Below, piece after piece: positions 1 to 13,496 of a stretch of 64,000 bases of DNA. The position numbers and the translations under genes were made by a program. Each line of letters begins with the position of its first letter. Within the stretch, counting starts at the first letter, position 1. The notes under the pieces were generated by a model that made no database searches, was not told the origin of the DNA, and was given only the letters and a program-made list of their open reading frames with translations. This DNA comes from Terebella lapidaria (lineage: Eukaryota > Annelida > Polychaeta > Terebellida > Terebellidae), in assembly GCA_949152475.1 (NCBI GenBank), contig OX424569.1, forward strand, positions 33,401,950 to 33,465,949. Reading direction: 5' to 3'.

Positions 1-946
1 TTTGTGTTGCACCACCAAGGGGAAGTACACTAGTTTGCAAGAATTTTTCACATTCAATCTCAGAGAAATTTCACACCTTGATCTACTTAAATACATTGTA
101 GGAAAATAGAACTGCATACTCCTGGTTTGATTTTTTTTTCTCAATAATAGAATCTAGACCAAAAGGGATGAAATTGTAACTTTGTTATCTTTGATAATCC
201 TGGAAATTCAAGATCATGAACATGTAGTGTGTAGTAATTAATTCCTAGTTGATATCCAGTATACATAAACCAAAACTACTGTCATCCTATACACCCATTC
301 TTGCTATATACATGTACACACTATCATGATACCAGTTGGCAGTTACCATAGTTACCTTACCATGTAACAGTACCAGTACATAATTCGCATCGTTTCCAAG
401 TATCGTTAGCCCCAGACAATAGATTGATACTTTGCAAGGGGACCACTCTGTTATACATAGAGACTGGTGCCCACGTGATTGTATGAAGACTTGTATAGAC
501 ATAGTGCTTTCTAAAGGTACAGGAAATGTAGGAACCAGCACAGCACATGTTTTATATGTACCCTCACTACTGACTGGCTTATCACTCACTGTGCATGCTT
601 ATTACAGGATGTTTGTCCATAGAAGCAGAAAGGAAAAATGATGTTATGTATAGATTATACAATGTAGGAATTATGTAAGTTTGTTTGACTGTCCTAACAA
701 TAAGTTCGCAAATGTGAATACTACGTCATGTTCGTAAAATAATACGCTACATGGAATATAAACTTATGAAATATAAAACTACATGGAATATGTAAAATAA
801 AATTACATGGCATATAGAAATTGTGAACCGCGTGGATGAGATTACATCAGGTGCCAGACAACAAACTACAGAAAACAAAAACCTGGAAACATGTATAATA
901 TTGCGTGGTCATTTGGGAAAACGGATATACATTATATACCCCAGTA
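1..946. other. Non-coding stretch, upstream flank or intron
   Basis: No exon with a homologue or good splice sites is seen. The DNA is AT-rich. Short imperfect copies of an 'acatggaatat' phrase lie near 750-815. It probably lies upstream of, or in an early intron of, the ZNF385-like gene whose first visible exon is at 7286. Confidence 0.5.
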
Positions 947-1576
947 CATGTAGAGTAAACCATACAGTTTTTGGACACTTAAGGTGAAATCTCAATAATG
1001 ACTGTAGAGTAAAATACCAGATGATTTATTTTACATGCAACGGCATATGCACGTAAATGTGGTAAAAGTTATAAATTCGTATGGAAATATTATTTTGTCC
1101 CGACTTCGATATTGGTGAATTATGAACTGTGTTTTCAAGTGACAGTAATCGGACACCCCAGACAGAAATCGGACACCTTCTGTGTCTTTAAGAATAAAAA
1201 CTATATCATTATAATTTTAGGCTATATACATGAAGCTGTCAATCGGTAGTTGTTGCAAGGCTAAAGATCAGTTATGAAAGAAAATTAAGCAGCCCTGAGG
1301 ACAGGAAAATCATATAGAGTATTTCATATAGAGTAGACAGTTTTCAGACACTAATTCTAACAGGGAAGCTAACATTGTGGAACTTATTGAACTAGATACC
1401 TCTGCTAACACTTCGCAGAAATTTCTTCAAACCAGCAAAGACCACAGACACTTGGCTTGTTTCAGTGCTTGAGAAAATTTGTTTGCGACATAATAACTGA
1501 CATAGAAAATTGGTGGTAAATCATGAAGTGTCCGATTTCTGGTGGTGTCCGAAAATAGGCTGGATTACTCTACTGA
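947..1576. mobile_element. Inverted-repeat element (MITE-like, possibly TA-targeting)
   Basis: The left end carries GTAGAGTAAACCA followed by TTTTTGGACAC. The right end, read on the other strand, carries GTAGAGTAATCCA followed by TTTTCGGACAC, so about 30 bp match as diverged terminal inverted repeats. A TA dinucleotide sits next to each end, which would suit a Tc1/mariner-type target site. The inside has further 'ggacac' phrases but no transposase frame. Exact ends are uncertain by a few bases. Confidence 0.55.
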
Positions 1577-2504
1577 TAAAAATAAAATCTCAGTTTAGAA
1601 AATATAAATTATTATTCAAGATTGTCAATTATTTCTGAGTTGCTATCACAGCTTAAATTTTAATATTAAAAATACCCCAAACAATCCTGATACCGGTAAT
1701 TCATGAAATCTGTACTGGTAATTGTGTAAATGGAAAAAGAACATAACAAAGTATTGTACTATAGAGGAGATAATGGGTTTGGTCTGTGAAGAGTGGGAGA
1801 AAGAATGTGATATATTATTGTTGTAATGTAATCTGTTACAGTCCAGAACAGACAAGATTACTCCACATAATGTCAGGTACCCCCCCCCCCCTCCACACCC
1901 CCAGACATATAGATTAACCGGGCCGTCCATAAAACAATTTGTGGATGAACTGTCGGTGCAGGGTTCCCGCCAGTCTAATATCGAATACCAGGCTGTCAGA
2001 ATTTGACCTTTGACTTGAGTGAGCCCTTGAAAAATGACCTTGACCTTGACCAATTCTAGGAATTATTAGCGTGGGAGCTGTGATACACGTCCGTGTCCAT
2101 GCAGTACTAGGTCAAAATAGTGATTCCGGGTTCAGCGGGCAAACAGTGGAATGTAGTGGGCAAAAACAATGTTTCTCTTAGGTCTGTGAATGTACATGTT
2201 CCCTGGCAGTTTGACTTCTCCAGGAATGTGAACTTTCAAACTGTTCCCATGGCTCTGTGGAGTGTTAATAATATATACGATTATTGAATGGGCAGCATGC
2301 GATGGCACTAGCTGATTTTTGGTCTAGAGTACCCACAAAATCAGCATGCTCCTACTTGATTGCCTTATAAAAGTGATAATGACTTCCCACCTTGCCAATA
2401 ATATCTCTATTCTGCCTATATCACAGCCGTGAGGACATCTGATGCTATAATTTATCAGCAATAGGTGTTTGTGGAAGGGTGACTATTATAGCTGAGCCCT
2501 GCTG
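1577..2504. other. Non-coding stretch
   Basis: AT-rich DNA with a C run at about 1880-1891. The minus-strand frame across 1646-2053 is low-complexity and matches no family I know. Confidence 0.45.
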
Positions 2505-3012
2505 AGTTATATCTGTGAATGGCAGGGGAGATATAGAGTTATATCTGTGAATGGCAGGGGAGATATAGAGTTATATCTGTGAATGGCAGAGGAGATATAG
2601 AGTTATATCTGTGAATGGCAGGGGAGATATAGAGTTATATCTGTGAATGGCAGAGGAGATATAGAGTTATATCTGTGAATGGCAGGGGAGATATAGAGTT
2701 ATATCTGTGAATGGCAGAGGAGATATAGAGTTATATCTGTGAATGGCAGGGGAGATATAGAGTTACGTATATCTGTGAATGGCAGAGGAGATATAGAGTT
2801 ATATCTGTGAATGGCAGAGGAGATATAGTTATATCTGTGAATGGCAGAGGAGATATAGAGTTATATCTGTGAATGGCAGGGGAGATATAGAGTTATATCT
2901 GTGAATGGCAGAGGAGATATAGAGTTATATCTGTGAATGGCAGGGGAGATATAGAGTTATATCTGTGAATGGCAGAGGAGATATAGAGTTATATCTGTGA
3001 ATGGCAGGGGAG
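2505..3012 (+). repeat. 32-bp minisatellite, about 16 copies
   Basis: The unit reads agttatatctgtgaatggca followed by GGGGAGATATAG or GAGGAGATATAG. The G and A variants alternate over most of the array, giving a 64-bp higher-order unit, with one break near the middle (three A-type units in a row, one of them 2 bp shorter, next to a unit carrying a small insertion). It lies upstream of the first visible ZNF385-like exon. Confidence 0.95.
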
Positions 3013-6000
3013 GGAACTGAATATAAATCCAGATACATTGGAACACTCTAGCTTGGACTGGGAAGAGGCGAGGTGTAAATGCTGTAGTTTGGTGTGTGTC
3101 TATCACTCATATCTCTAGCCGGTGGAAAATTTACTGTGCTTTTGAGTGGGCTGCATCACAAATTAAATATTTGTGTACCAACATTCCCTCAGCATTGCCT
3201 TTATCCTATCACATGTATCATGTAATGTTGCTCCTCCTGATTGTTAATCAATGTGTGAAAACTGTGATACTAGTATAATGATGTCATGTCAAATATTTTT
3301 TTTACTAATTATAGGGATTTAGAATGAATACCCATTATCATGTATACACGTATGCACCAGGTGTCTGATCATCAGCACAAAAAAACCTACAGGGAAATTT
3401 GTCTTGCATGGATACTTGTTCATCTACCATGTACCACGTACAGGGCCAATGTAGTTAGCTAGCGTGAAATATTTGGCAATCTGTTGCGAGATTTTTTGGA
3501 CATGTGCTGTTTAGAGATTTTTCCGTGGCATACTGGCAGTCCGATGCCTTTCAGCTTCTACCGTTTGCAAATCATGTACGTAAAATGGTGCAACAGTTGC
3601 CAAAAAACTCACAAACAAATTGCACAATTGCTGTGTGCATTTAGAAAAATCAATGTAAGCAGAAAGCTGTAACACTGTTTCCGCTGTCAATATTCTGATA
3701 GTGCGAGGGTGAATGATGTCCTACAGTTGTGCAGCATCTTGTAAAATACAATATACAGATACAAACATTAATTGACCTTTCAGTTTATTGTATGAATCAT
3801 GAATTGAGAAAGTAAAATTCCCAAATGTATCTTGATATTCAAAGTACTGATTATCGTATTCATTATCAAAATTTTCATAGTTCTATTTAGCAGGTATGTT
3901 ACGAGACTCCTAGACACCTACATCTAACTTGTAATCACTTCATCCTCATTATATTCATATGGACACAAAAATACTTCAGTTTACTTCAGAAATCTCAATA
4001 CTTCATTGCAAAGGAAGTGCCCTTCATGCAGAAAGTCTGCCAATGTGGCTTCAAACTTCAAGTCCTTGACCTTGTAAGTTTTTTTTAATATATTTATCAC
4101 AGAGTCTGTTGACCTTGTCAAGTGCCCGCTTTCATCTTTTTTGTTCAAATGTCTGTTAGATTTCAAAGATACCAGTACGTGATTGAATTTATCTAAGATT
4201 TTCTGAAATTATCTTCTCAAATAAATTTTTATAATTATTTGCTCAAAATATCAATTTCTTTGAAGTTAGATACAAGATATATATGGTAAGCAGTGTATTC
4301 TGAGACAGGTATTAGAGAATAATCAGAAAATGTTATTCTGGTCTCAATATTCCAAACTGTTGATGGTGTTTTCAGAAAGAACCTTGAGCAAGTTTAGACG
4401 AGAAATAAGGCTCACAACAGACGAGTCTACTCTTTGAACAGGGGAATGAAAATTCTTCTACATTAATGAGCGCTCTTCAATGTTCAAGGATGCAATAACA
4501 AGGGGAACAAGTGCATGTACACTGCCTAAAATACACATTTTTTTTGAGAGCCTGCTGGAGTTTCATTTTTCTTTCTCTGAAGTAAAAGTACATTGTACTT
4601 ATACATCCCATGATTAGCCTCATATTGACTCGCACTAGCATTTTCTCTGCCTCGGTAATGATTAAACGAAGCATCGCGAGTCCATATAGACCACTTATTT
4701 GAACAGGAAAATATCGGTTGCTCAATGACAATCATATCGATTTATCGATGACAACATCATCACTTAAGGACTTGTAATCCCATGTTTGTTTGTTGTCTTC
4801 CCTTCTTGTCCCCCCCTCCCTCGGCCCCCCCTGCCTCTGCCCCCCTTGCCCCCCCCCCCCTCAAATAGTCTGGACTAATCACATCACTCATCACAGGGCA
4901 AGAGTGGTCAATTCATCTCAAGTATTTACTTTGTAAACAAGGCTGTGATTGGCTCAAGTATTGACAAATGAGATCCAAGGTTTTATAGCGGCTATGTATA
5001 TGTGGACTAGGACGTGATATATGACGGGAACAAGGGGAAGATATTTCCTGCGATGTTTTGAGGGTATTGAATCAGGCGCAGTGATCTACTGGTGATTGAT
5101 TTTTGCCTCAGAAATTAATTTTCAGGACAAACTGACGTGAAAAATATCTGTTTGCTTCTGAAATTGATATTTTCTGTGGAGTAATTTTTCTGAACCAGAA
5201 CACCTTGGAAAGCAATTTACGTGTAGTATCAATTCTGATATTGGCATCATCATGATCATACTGCATTATGAACAAGCTGTGGTCTTGTTTGGAAGACACT
5301 GGACTATTAAATATATTGTACATTATTTTTGAAAACTTTTATTTCTACCTGGCACATTAATATTCATTTTTGTTCTCGTTAAAAATGACCTTGGGCTTTT
5401 ACAACAAAAATTATCCTTTTTTGCAAGTTCTACAATTAGTCTATTAAATCAAATATTGTTCTTAGTTTTCATCTCGCGAACTGCAGTAAAAAAACGCATT
5501 TATATCCCCCATGTGACCACTAAATTTCATCAATTTTCCCACCATTTCCCCACTCTTTTTGCTTCTGAAAATCATCAAGCCACATCAGATGTTTTCCATG
5601 CACACCGCGGGGTTTATTTAGGTAAAGATGCCGCATGGAACAAAGGCATAACCGGTCTTCTGGTTAGTCTCTGTAAGTCGAGTCCTTCTGTTGGTATAAG
5701 TTTGTTTTGATAACTGCTCGTAGCTTGGTGGCTCCGTGGCGTGAGCAGAGCTTACAAATTTCATCGAGTGTTGTCCAAAGCTGTGGGGATATCGCAGGGT
5801 TTAGTTATAGAAATATTAGCGTTCATGTCGGACAGCAGATCAGCAGAAACTCTTAAGGGTTTTAGATTTCTTATCAATTTTGATATTATTGAACAGCACA
5901 ATGTACATGTTAAATTGAATGCATATTTATTATAGAATAAAGTAGTGCCGTAGTACTAATTCAAAAATGTGCTGCATGATATTTCAGATGTACTGGTGCC

Positions 6001-7285
6001 CAATGGTAACCATGTAATCTCGTGTATGGTGCACTTTTGCTCTTTGGAGAGTTTCATTCAAGTTTGTTGGCCATTAAGTGTAGAGATGATCGCAGTGATC
6101 TACAGCAGGATTTATTTGTCACCCGAGACCTTTCACCTGGAAAAAACCCACCCGGAATTTTGACGTGGCTGGATATCTTAGATCTATCAAATACCCTATA
6201 GTGTTCTGGTTATTATAAGACTCTCTGTCTTTCTTGACATTTGTATATTGAAACATTGACTGCTTGTTCACCTTCTCGTGGCTCACAGAAATAAAAACTT
6301 TAACTGTGAATCAGGTGAAAGCACCTTTGGGAAATCACTGGTTAGGCTCAAGACTTGTGACAATACAATTCAATAAGTTTGTTTCAACATCAACACTGAA
6401 AAGTCTAATTTCCTGTTGAAGATTGTGGATGCATTCCAGTATGCTAATAATTACAAATTATGCAAATTGTACTGCAAGCTGTGCAATTTACATTTCAGTT
6501 TTACAAGCATAATTTACATGTGAAATACTAGTGAATGCATTTTAGTAATTTGAATAATTCCTGATATCGGAATACTGCATATACAATCCATGTGATTTTG
6601 TTGTTGATTAGCATTTTCTTGAAAATTATACATTTATTATCCTGATTATTATGGTGCTGATAGGCTTGTCTGTAATTGGAAACTAACTAGGCTGCGAGAG
6701 GAAAGAATAATGATTGTTTGTAGGGAAAAATAGAAAACACAAACCGGATAATAATTATTGTCACATTTTCATAAAAATAAAAACATGTTACTCCGCGAGA
6801 AGCGCTGTATCACTCAGAGCTGTAGTGTTGTAACCCTCAGTCGATTATAATAATGCGTCTTAGAGAGGCACAGGTGGTCTCCTTCTCACAGTGGATTCAT
6901 CCTTGAAATTGTCGCATTCATGAGTCGGTGATTACACAAATTACATTCTGCACATGTATGTACTTGATGCACACATGAATCTTACCGTTCCATGAATATT
7001 TCCTGCTAAAGAATATAAGTAAATTTTGGTAACAGGCAATCAGGAGAAACAAGGACATTGTCCATCTACATTTATCATGGTTGTTTTGATTGTTATCAGA
7101 ATATATGTAGATCTTGTTTGTGTGCATTGAAAAATATTTACACCATGATTAATCTAAATATTGTTTTTCAATACCAGGGCCATGGTGATTACTTCTGCAT
7201 CATTAATATTGCACAATGAAATTACATGTTGCCAGTTATTATTTTGCTGATCAATAATTTCCCATCGCTATTTTGTGTTTTCCAG
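3013..7285. other. Non-coding stretch, probably intron
   Basis: No exon or clear repeat is recognised. A C-rich run lies at 4809-4860. Frames of 60-85 codons here show no domain, no codon bias and no convincing splice sites. Confidence 0.45.
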
Positions 7286-7421
7286 TTTAGAAACAGGATG
7301 GATAAGGGACTGAAAGTAAATAAGGCGGTAAAATGTGAACTGTGCTCGATCACTCTGAACTCCGAGCAGCAGGCTCAGCAACACTACAGTGGGAAAAGTC
7401 ATCTGAAAAAACTCAGACAAG
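7286..7421 (+). CDS. ZNF385-like: ZNF385-like zinc-finger protein, first visible coding exon (finger 1)
   Basis: This exon opens a protein of the ZNF385 family: C2H2 fingers of the U1-like/JAZ type that bind RNA or structured nucleic acid. In vertebrates the family includes ZNF385A (Hzf), linked to p53 target choice and mRNA localisation, and ZNF385B. An acceptor (ttttccag) precedes 7286. An in-frame ATG lies at 7298. Counting from it, finger 1 has Cys13, Cys16, His29 and His35, spacing C-X2-C-X12-H-X5-H. It ends in a basic stretch, and a donor (caag|gtcagt) at 7421/7422 leaves phase 1, which fits the exon at 27119. The frame is open upstream of the acceptor, so the ATG may be internal and earlier exons may lie outside the window. 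The five visible exons together encode about 854 residues. Nuclear location is inferred from the family. Confidence 0.85.
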
Positions 7422-7768
7422 GTCAGTCCGCGTTCTTGCTCAGTATTGCCATAACTGGCGTTTTACAGAATGAAAATATGTAAATGATATTGAATAATCC
7501 ATGTATGTGTAAGTATTTGTAACATTTCAATATATGACAAAATTCAGTGTAAATACAATAAGATATATTTCTATAAAAAAAAGTTTTTGTAAAATATATT
7601 AACAAGTAGGCAGTGGTTTATACAATTATGACTGTCAATTATGAAACCATGTAAAGTTACAAATGTACATGTATTATCACAGGGTATATACATTGTAATG
7701 TTTTCAGATCATTCTCAATTCTATTTCAAGGTTAATAAGCATTTTCAAGTATACCTTCATCAATAATT

Positions 7769-10618
7769 AGGGCATTTCGGCCCGAAATGCCCTTATGGTT
7801 TTGTCTGTTTTTTTTTTGTTTTTTTTTTTCTTCTTTTTTTAGGTTACCGGACCTTTGGTCCGATAACCTATTGGCATGGCGTTGCGTCCGTCGTCCGTCC
7901 GTCCGGCGTTAACATTTTTATCTTTAAAGTTAACGATCGAATCTTTCTGAAATTTTGCACAAAAATGCCTAAAAATATTTTGAGAAGGAGGTATTTTTTT
8001 GTTTTTTGATTTTCGCATTTTTTTCAAAATGGCGGCCGTTTTTGTCGAAAAACGCTCAATTTTGGACTTTGACGGCCATTTTCTCAAAAACTGTCTGATC
8101 AGTTTTGAGTTTTTGGTTTCAAAAGATTCCCCTCATATACCTCTGTGATATGTATAAGTTTGGTTGCCCTAAATCTGCCGGTTTCCGTGTGGCGGCCATT
8201 TTGAATTTTTGGCGGGTCGGCGAAAAAAAATTTTTTCGCCCCAAATCGCATTACTATCCATTTTGAGCCATTTCTAGGGCAAAAAAAATTTTTTCACCCT
8301 TTGAAAAAAATTTTGGACTTGGAAAATTTTCGGCACTTTTTCCCTTCATAATGGGAGCTGTCCGGACTGTACTCATAGAATGCTTGAAGATAGAGCTTAG
8401 AAATTGGCACTTTCAAATGGGAAGTCATATATGGCGACTTGTGTGGTGACCTTGAATTTGACCTTGGATGACCTTGAAAGGTCAAAACAGCCATTTTTGG
8501 GTCGAAAAACGCTCATATTTGCACATGGTCTGTATTTTCTCAAAAACTCTCTGATCAGTTTTGAGATTTTTGCTTTAAAAGATTCCTCTTATATACCTCT
8601 GTGACGTGTATAAGTTTTGTTGCCGTTGAATCGCCGATCTCAGTGTGGCGGCCATTTTGAATTTTTGACGAGTCAGCGAAAAAAATTTTTTTCGCCCCAA
8701 ATAACATTACTATCCATTTTGGGCCATTTCTAGGCAAAAAAAATTTTCATCCTTTAAAAAAAATTTTGGACTTGGAAAATTTTCGGCACTTTTTTCCTTC
8801 ATAATGGGAGCTGTCAGGACTGTACTCATAGAACGCTTGAAGATAGAGCTTAGAAATTGGCACTTTCGAATGGGAAGTCATATATGGCGACTTGTGTGGT
8901 GACCTTGAATTTGACCTTGGATGACCTTGAAAGGTCAAAACAGCCATTTTGGGGTCAAAAAATGCCCAGATTTGCCTTTGTAGATGAAATGCTTGCAGAT
9001 AGAGCTCATGTTTGCATTATGAACATATAGGAAGACATATATGGCACAACTAATGGTGGCCTTGAACTTGACGTCAGATGACCTTGAGTGCCAAATGTCT
9101 GACTTGGAATGTGTAAATTGACCTGAGCGGCCTAAACGATTCCACCCAACATATAGAATATCAAATGCCGCACACATACATGTAATGGTTACATCGAAAT
9201 TCATACGGATGACCTTGATTGGTAAATCCCAAGGTCATATGTTTACACTGCGAACCTTGATTGGTAAATCTCAAGGTCTGTTACCTGCCAATGCTACCAT
9301 GGCCAAACCAAAATTGTCCGGTAACCTATCTTAGCCTTTGGGCTAATTTTTTTACTTTCCGCCATTTTGGTTTCCGATCAATAACTCGGGAACGCCTGAA
9401 TGGATCTTGTCCAAATTTACACCACTGGTCAGAAATATTACATGGAAGACCCCTATTGTTTTGGAGGCGGCTCCGGGGTCCATGAGGTCCGTGAGGATGA
9501 AATCAAGGTTTATTTTGAGACTTGGTTTCCGATCAATAACTCAAAAAGTATTCATGCAATGGCAAGTATTCTATGCATGGGAGTTCATATCCCACCAGGG
9601 AAGAACCCTATTGATTTTGGGATCAATCCGTCGAACGACCTCTGACCTAGAACTCGGAAGAATTTTTGCTGATTCATCCTTGAGGCTTTCATGCATATCT
9701 CGGAAACGGTGCGTCGTAGAGCAAAACGGAGCTCAATTTCGGCCTCCTGGCACTAGACAAACTAGTCTAGGGGGTATCTTGGGTCGAAACGACACCTGGT
9801 GTCAATTTTTTTTTCGCCGACTCGGAACTTCCTGTTTGGCCGTATCTCGGAAACGGTGCGTCGTAGAGCGAAACGGACTCAATTCCGGCCTTCTGGTACT
9901 AGACAAACAAGTCTAGGGGGTATTTTGGGTCGAGACGACCCCTGGTGTTGAATTTATTTTCGCCGACTCGGCACTTCCTGTTGGGCCGTATCTCGGAAAG
10001 GGTGCGTCGTAGAGCGAAACGGAGCTCAATTCCGGCCTTCTGGCACTAGACAAACTAGTCTAGTGGGTATTTTGGGTCGAGACGACCCCTGGTGTCGAAT
10101 TTATTTTCGCCGACTCGGCACTTCCTGTTCGACCGTATCTCGGAAACGGTGCGTCGTAGAGCGAAATGGAGCTCAATTTCGGCCTCCTGGCACTAGTCAA
10201 ACTAGTCTTGAGGGTATCTTGGGTCGAGACGACTTCTGGTGTCGAATTTGTTTTTTTCACCGACTCGGCACTTTCTGTTTGGTTGTATGTCGGAAACGAT
10301 GCGTCGTACAGCGAAACGGAGCTTAATTTCAGCCTCCTGGCACTAGACTAACTAGTCTTGAGGGTATCTTGGGTCGAGACGACTTCTGGTGTCGAATTTT
10401 TTTTCACCGACTCAGCACTTCCTGTTTGCCGTATCTCAGAAACGGTCCGTCGTAGAGCGAAACGCAAAGATGCCTTAGGGTGGGGTATGTCGCTTAAACT
10501 TTGACCACGGACAGTTTCAGAGTCATCATGGTTCTGGACACGGTCTCTTAGGTATATGTTAGCTAGGAATAGAACTCACACGAAATGCCCCAAGGCATCT
10601 TCAGGCCTTGACGTCCAG
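7769..10618 (+). mobile_element. Family 4 Helentron-like element, copy a, interrupted by a family 1 element
   Basis: The 5' end is a hairpin at 7769-7793: AGGGCATTTCG, loop GCC, CGAAATGCCCT. The 13 bases TCAATAATTAGGG are shared with copy b at 53365, so the true start may be a few bases earlier. A T-rich stretch follows and is split by a family 1 element. The core (about 9650-10450) is a ~147-bp tandem repeat carrying 'tctcggaaacggtgcgtcgtag'-type phrases. The 3' end has CGAAATGCCC (complement of the 5' arm), then a CAAGGC...GCCTTG hairpin, then ACGTCCAG before TT. No protein is encoded. Confidence 0.75.
7841..9350 (+). mobile_element. Family 1 Helentron-like element nested in family 4
   Basis: It begins with the 29-base hairpin AGGTTACCGGACC-TTT-GGTCCGATAACCT and a CGTC-rich tract. 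It ends with GTCCGGTAACCT and the hairpin TTAGCCTTTGGGCTAA followed by T's. The inside holds two ~450-bp units with 'gatgaccttgaaaggtc' and 'ttcataatgggagctgt' phrases. The host family 4 sequence resumes at the T run after 9346, so the insertion went into a T tract with no clear target duplication. Confidence 0.8.
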
Positions 10619-12111
10619 TTATTAAACATGAATATATTTTCATTGCACACAGTAGCAGAACCAATTTGATTTTTTTCTACATGTATCAAATTATGGATCT
10701 CTGCGTTGTACTGTCCGAATAATGTCCACACTGTTAATACAAGTGATTGTCGTTGTTGATGTGATCAAGATGTTCAAATAAGAACTTACTCGAAGACTAT
10801 GTTAGTGTACATATATTGATATAAAATGTTATCTCAAGCTTATAAGGTCATGCCTATAGTCTGATCTAAACTAGAAACAATGTTTGGACCTTACCTGCTC
10901 ATACTGAAATGTTTCTGGAATTCACCGTCAAAAATACACACACAAAAACTGAGAAATTACTGATGCAAGGTGTTGAAGTATCGCCAAAGAAAACAATTTC
11001 CATTGTTTTAGCAGAGTTCCTGAGTAGAGGAATTGGAGTCCAAGCAGAAATTTTACACTTGTTGTGCTGAGTTCACTTGGTGGCTTCTGTTTCCGGATCT
11101 CGGAGCATTTTGTTTTTGTTCTTCGCCGTTAAACTCCAGGATGATTCTGTAACATCTTCTCGAGCTTGGCTCAAAACAAAGGAATTCTGTTTGAATAAAA
11201 TATGTCTTAAAATTTGTGACCTACTAATACACATTTTAGCCTTAACAAGTTATGAGGATGCAAATTGAATAAAAATTAGTGATACAGTAGTCTAGAATTT
11301 AGGGAAATTTTAAACAATGTAATCAAATAATTGCTTCACCATTATCGTCTCGACCAATATTCATAATGGCCTCGTGTATTTCCATCAAACTATATTCCAT
11401 CAAATTGTTTTGGCACTTTATGGAATTGTCCTCGTACTGACATTAGCAAGAATGAATGTTGTCCCTCTGATATCAAACACTGGTGATGTGTTTGTTGGTT
11501 CTATTCACCTGCTCAGGTATGTTATTATCTCTCAACAGGAATGATGTGTTTTATTATGATTACAGGCTTAGTTGTCTAGTATTTCTCATCAAATTTTCTT
11601 TTCGGAAAATTATGAAAATGACTGACTGTTATAGCCTGCCATTCGCAGCGTCTCACTGGTTCGTGTATTTATGTCAAAAAGTAGTGTATTTACCTGGTTT
11701 TGACCTGTGTGTCAGTTGAGATAATGTGTTTACATATTTCGGTTATTTTGATTCAAATGCTTCCTATAGAAATATAAACACAAGAAAGCCTTAGATTTGG
11801 TGATATTTTTCTAACCTTTCACACCTGCTGAATCCCAGGTAAAAAAAATCCCAATGTACAAGGGAGATTTCTCCTCAACTGATAATTGAACATCAGAAAG
11901 TATTTTCAATTGCCAACCAAAATATGACCAAAAACTATGACAACATATTTTAAAGACTGTTTCACAAAGATTAATATTTATGTCTTTATGTCCTGGCCCT
12001 CAAACATGTACATGTATACAAATTGTATTATGCTAGTATCGGTACTTGATAATGCAGGGATTTAAGTTTGCAGTTTTACCATGAATAAGTTCACACTAAA
12101 GTCAAGTTCAT
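10619..12111. other. Non-coding intron DNA
   Basis: No exon or repeat is recognised in this AT-rich stretch of the large ZNF385-like intron between 7421 and 27119. Confidence 0.5.
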
Positions 12112-12638
12112 CTGTCAGTGGAACACGCTTTTTGGCCATAGTTTTGTTTTGAATAATCGGATCAACTTGAAATTTGGTATGTCTTAATTGGGTTTCATCC
12201 CGCAATTTTTCAAAAAAATTCAGAATTCTATCTGAAAAAATGAACCAGTTGGCAATCTACCCCAAAATTAAATTTCAGTACAAAACGAAATCAAATAAAT
12301 TCCATCAAATTCAGGAATTTTTTTGCCTGTACTGAATGAACCTATTGCTTTGATTTGGAGTCGGAAGGCACAGTCGGTGTATATTAAGTAAATATGTTTG
12401 TTTTGAAGCAATACATCAAACATCGAATAAAAGTCTTTTTTTTTTTAAAACTCTGAAATTCCATGTTGGGGCTGGAATTTTACATTGGGGTAGATTGCCA
12501 ACTTTTTCATTTCTTGAGATAGAATTCTGAAACTTGGTGAAAAATTGCGGTATGACACCCAATTAAGACACACAAAATTTCAAGATAATATGATGATCCA
12601 AAATGAAAGTACGGCCAAAAATCGTGTTACACTGACAG
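12112..12638. mobile_element. Fold-back element with long terminal inverted repeats
   Basis: Left arm about 12112-12265 and right arm about 12480-12638 are inverted copies roughly 150 bp long and about 80% alike by eye. Shared blocks include CTGTCAGTG, TGTCTTAATTGGGT, CAGAATTCTATCT and GTTGGCAATCTACCCCAA. The short middle has no coding frame. A clear target duplication is not seen, so the exact ends and superfamily stay open. Confidence 0.75.
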
Positions 12639-13496
12639 ACAGTAGTTATTAAATAATCCAAATCTATGCACAAATTGCTCTGGTCTGATGAAGCCTTTAA
12701 AGATGTAAATCACCTGGAGCACAGGACCATGGAAGTCATTAAGTCAGAAAGATTGACATCAGCCTTAACACAGAGATTCAGTTTAATGTATGTTTTGTGT
12801 AGGGAGCTTTCAGGGAGTGATTATTTCTCTCGTCCTCGGTCAGTCTACAAATAATGACAATAGTATCTCCCCGTCTGGTCGGGTCTGGTCCTCTCAAAGG
12901 TCTATTGTCCACCATCATGCTGATCTCTGTAATTGCCAGCGAACTTTTCTAATGAAACAACAAGCAGCGGAGGACATTTTGTATGTCTGAGAGCTATCTA
13001 TTAACATCAGCACAATATCTATTGTTTATGTGATGACTTCGTCATTTTCTGCTCGAAAAAGAGACCTCTTTGCTCGTGAATATTTTGTTACTGCTGACTT
13101 TGCATCCCGTCCCAAACATTGTTTGAGAATTATAGTTTTATCCTCTGACATAATCACCCTGATTACCAGACAAGGTGAATCTGTAATTGTATATGAGAGG
13201 CGTTACTCTGGGAAGGTTATGTCTTTGAACACCTCGCTGCCTATATTAGCTATGCTTGTGATTTCGTGGCAGGCGACTGGGGCAACATTGGCCACCAGAA
13301 TGACATTTAGGATAACGTGGGAGAATTCAATATTGGAAGTGGTCATTTGTTGTACCTTAATAAGAATTAAGTGTATTGCTGTGTCCTGTAGACTTTGCAG
13401 ACAACCAGGTATTTTGCCATAATTTCACTAAATCCATGAATGAACACATGATGAAGGGATTTAGGTATAAGTCGTGGTATGATAAAGATGGATGTA
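12639..13496. other. Non-coding intron DNA
   Basis: A 130-codon open frame at 13030-13422 has no recognisable domain and no homologue I know, so it is not called as a gene. Nothing else is seen. Confidence 0.4.

Noticed and set aside
2505-3012. CRISPR-like array
   Set aside because: Units are adjacent with no unique spacers and the window is animal DNA. The same applies to 30622-31048 and 55986-56343.
5725-5775. tRNA-derived SINE or tRNA gene (A-box-like tagcttggtgg)
   Set aside because: No B box follows at the right distance and no cloverleaf can be drawn. No tRNA was found elsewhere.
9407-9916. 169-codon open frame
   Set aside because: It runs across the tandem core of the family 4 element. 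Other frames are similarly open and copy b does not keep this frame.
13030-13422. 130-codon open frame in the ZNF385-like intron
   Set aside because: No recognisable domain, no splice partners and no homologue known to me. Chance is the simpler reading, though a lineage-specific gene cannot be fully excluded.
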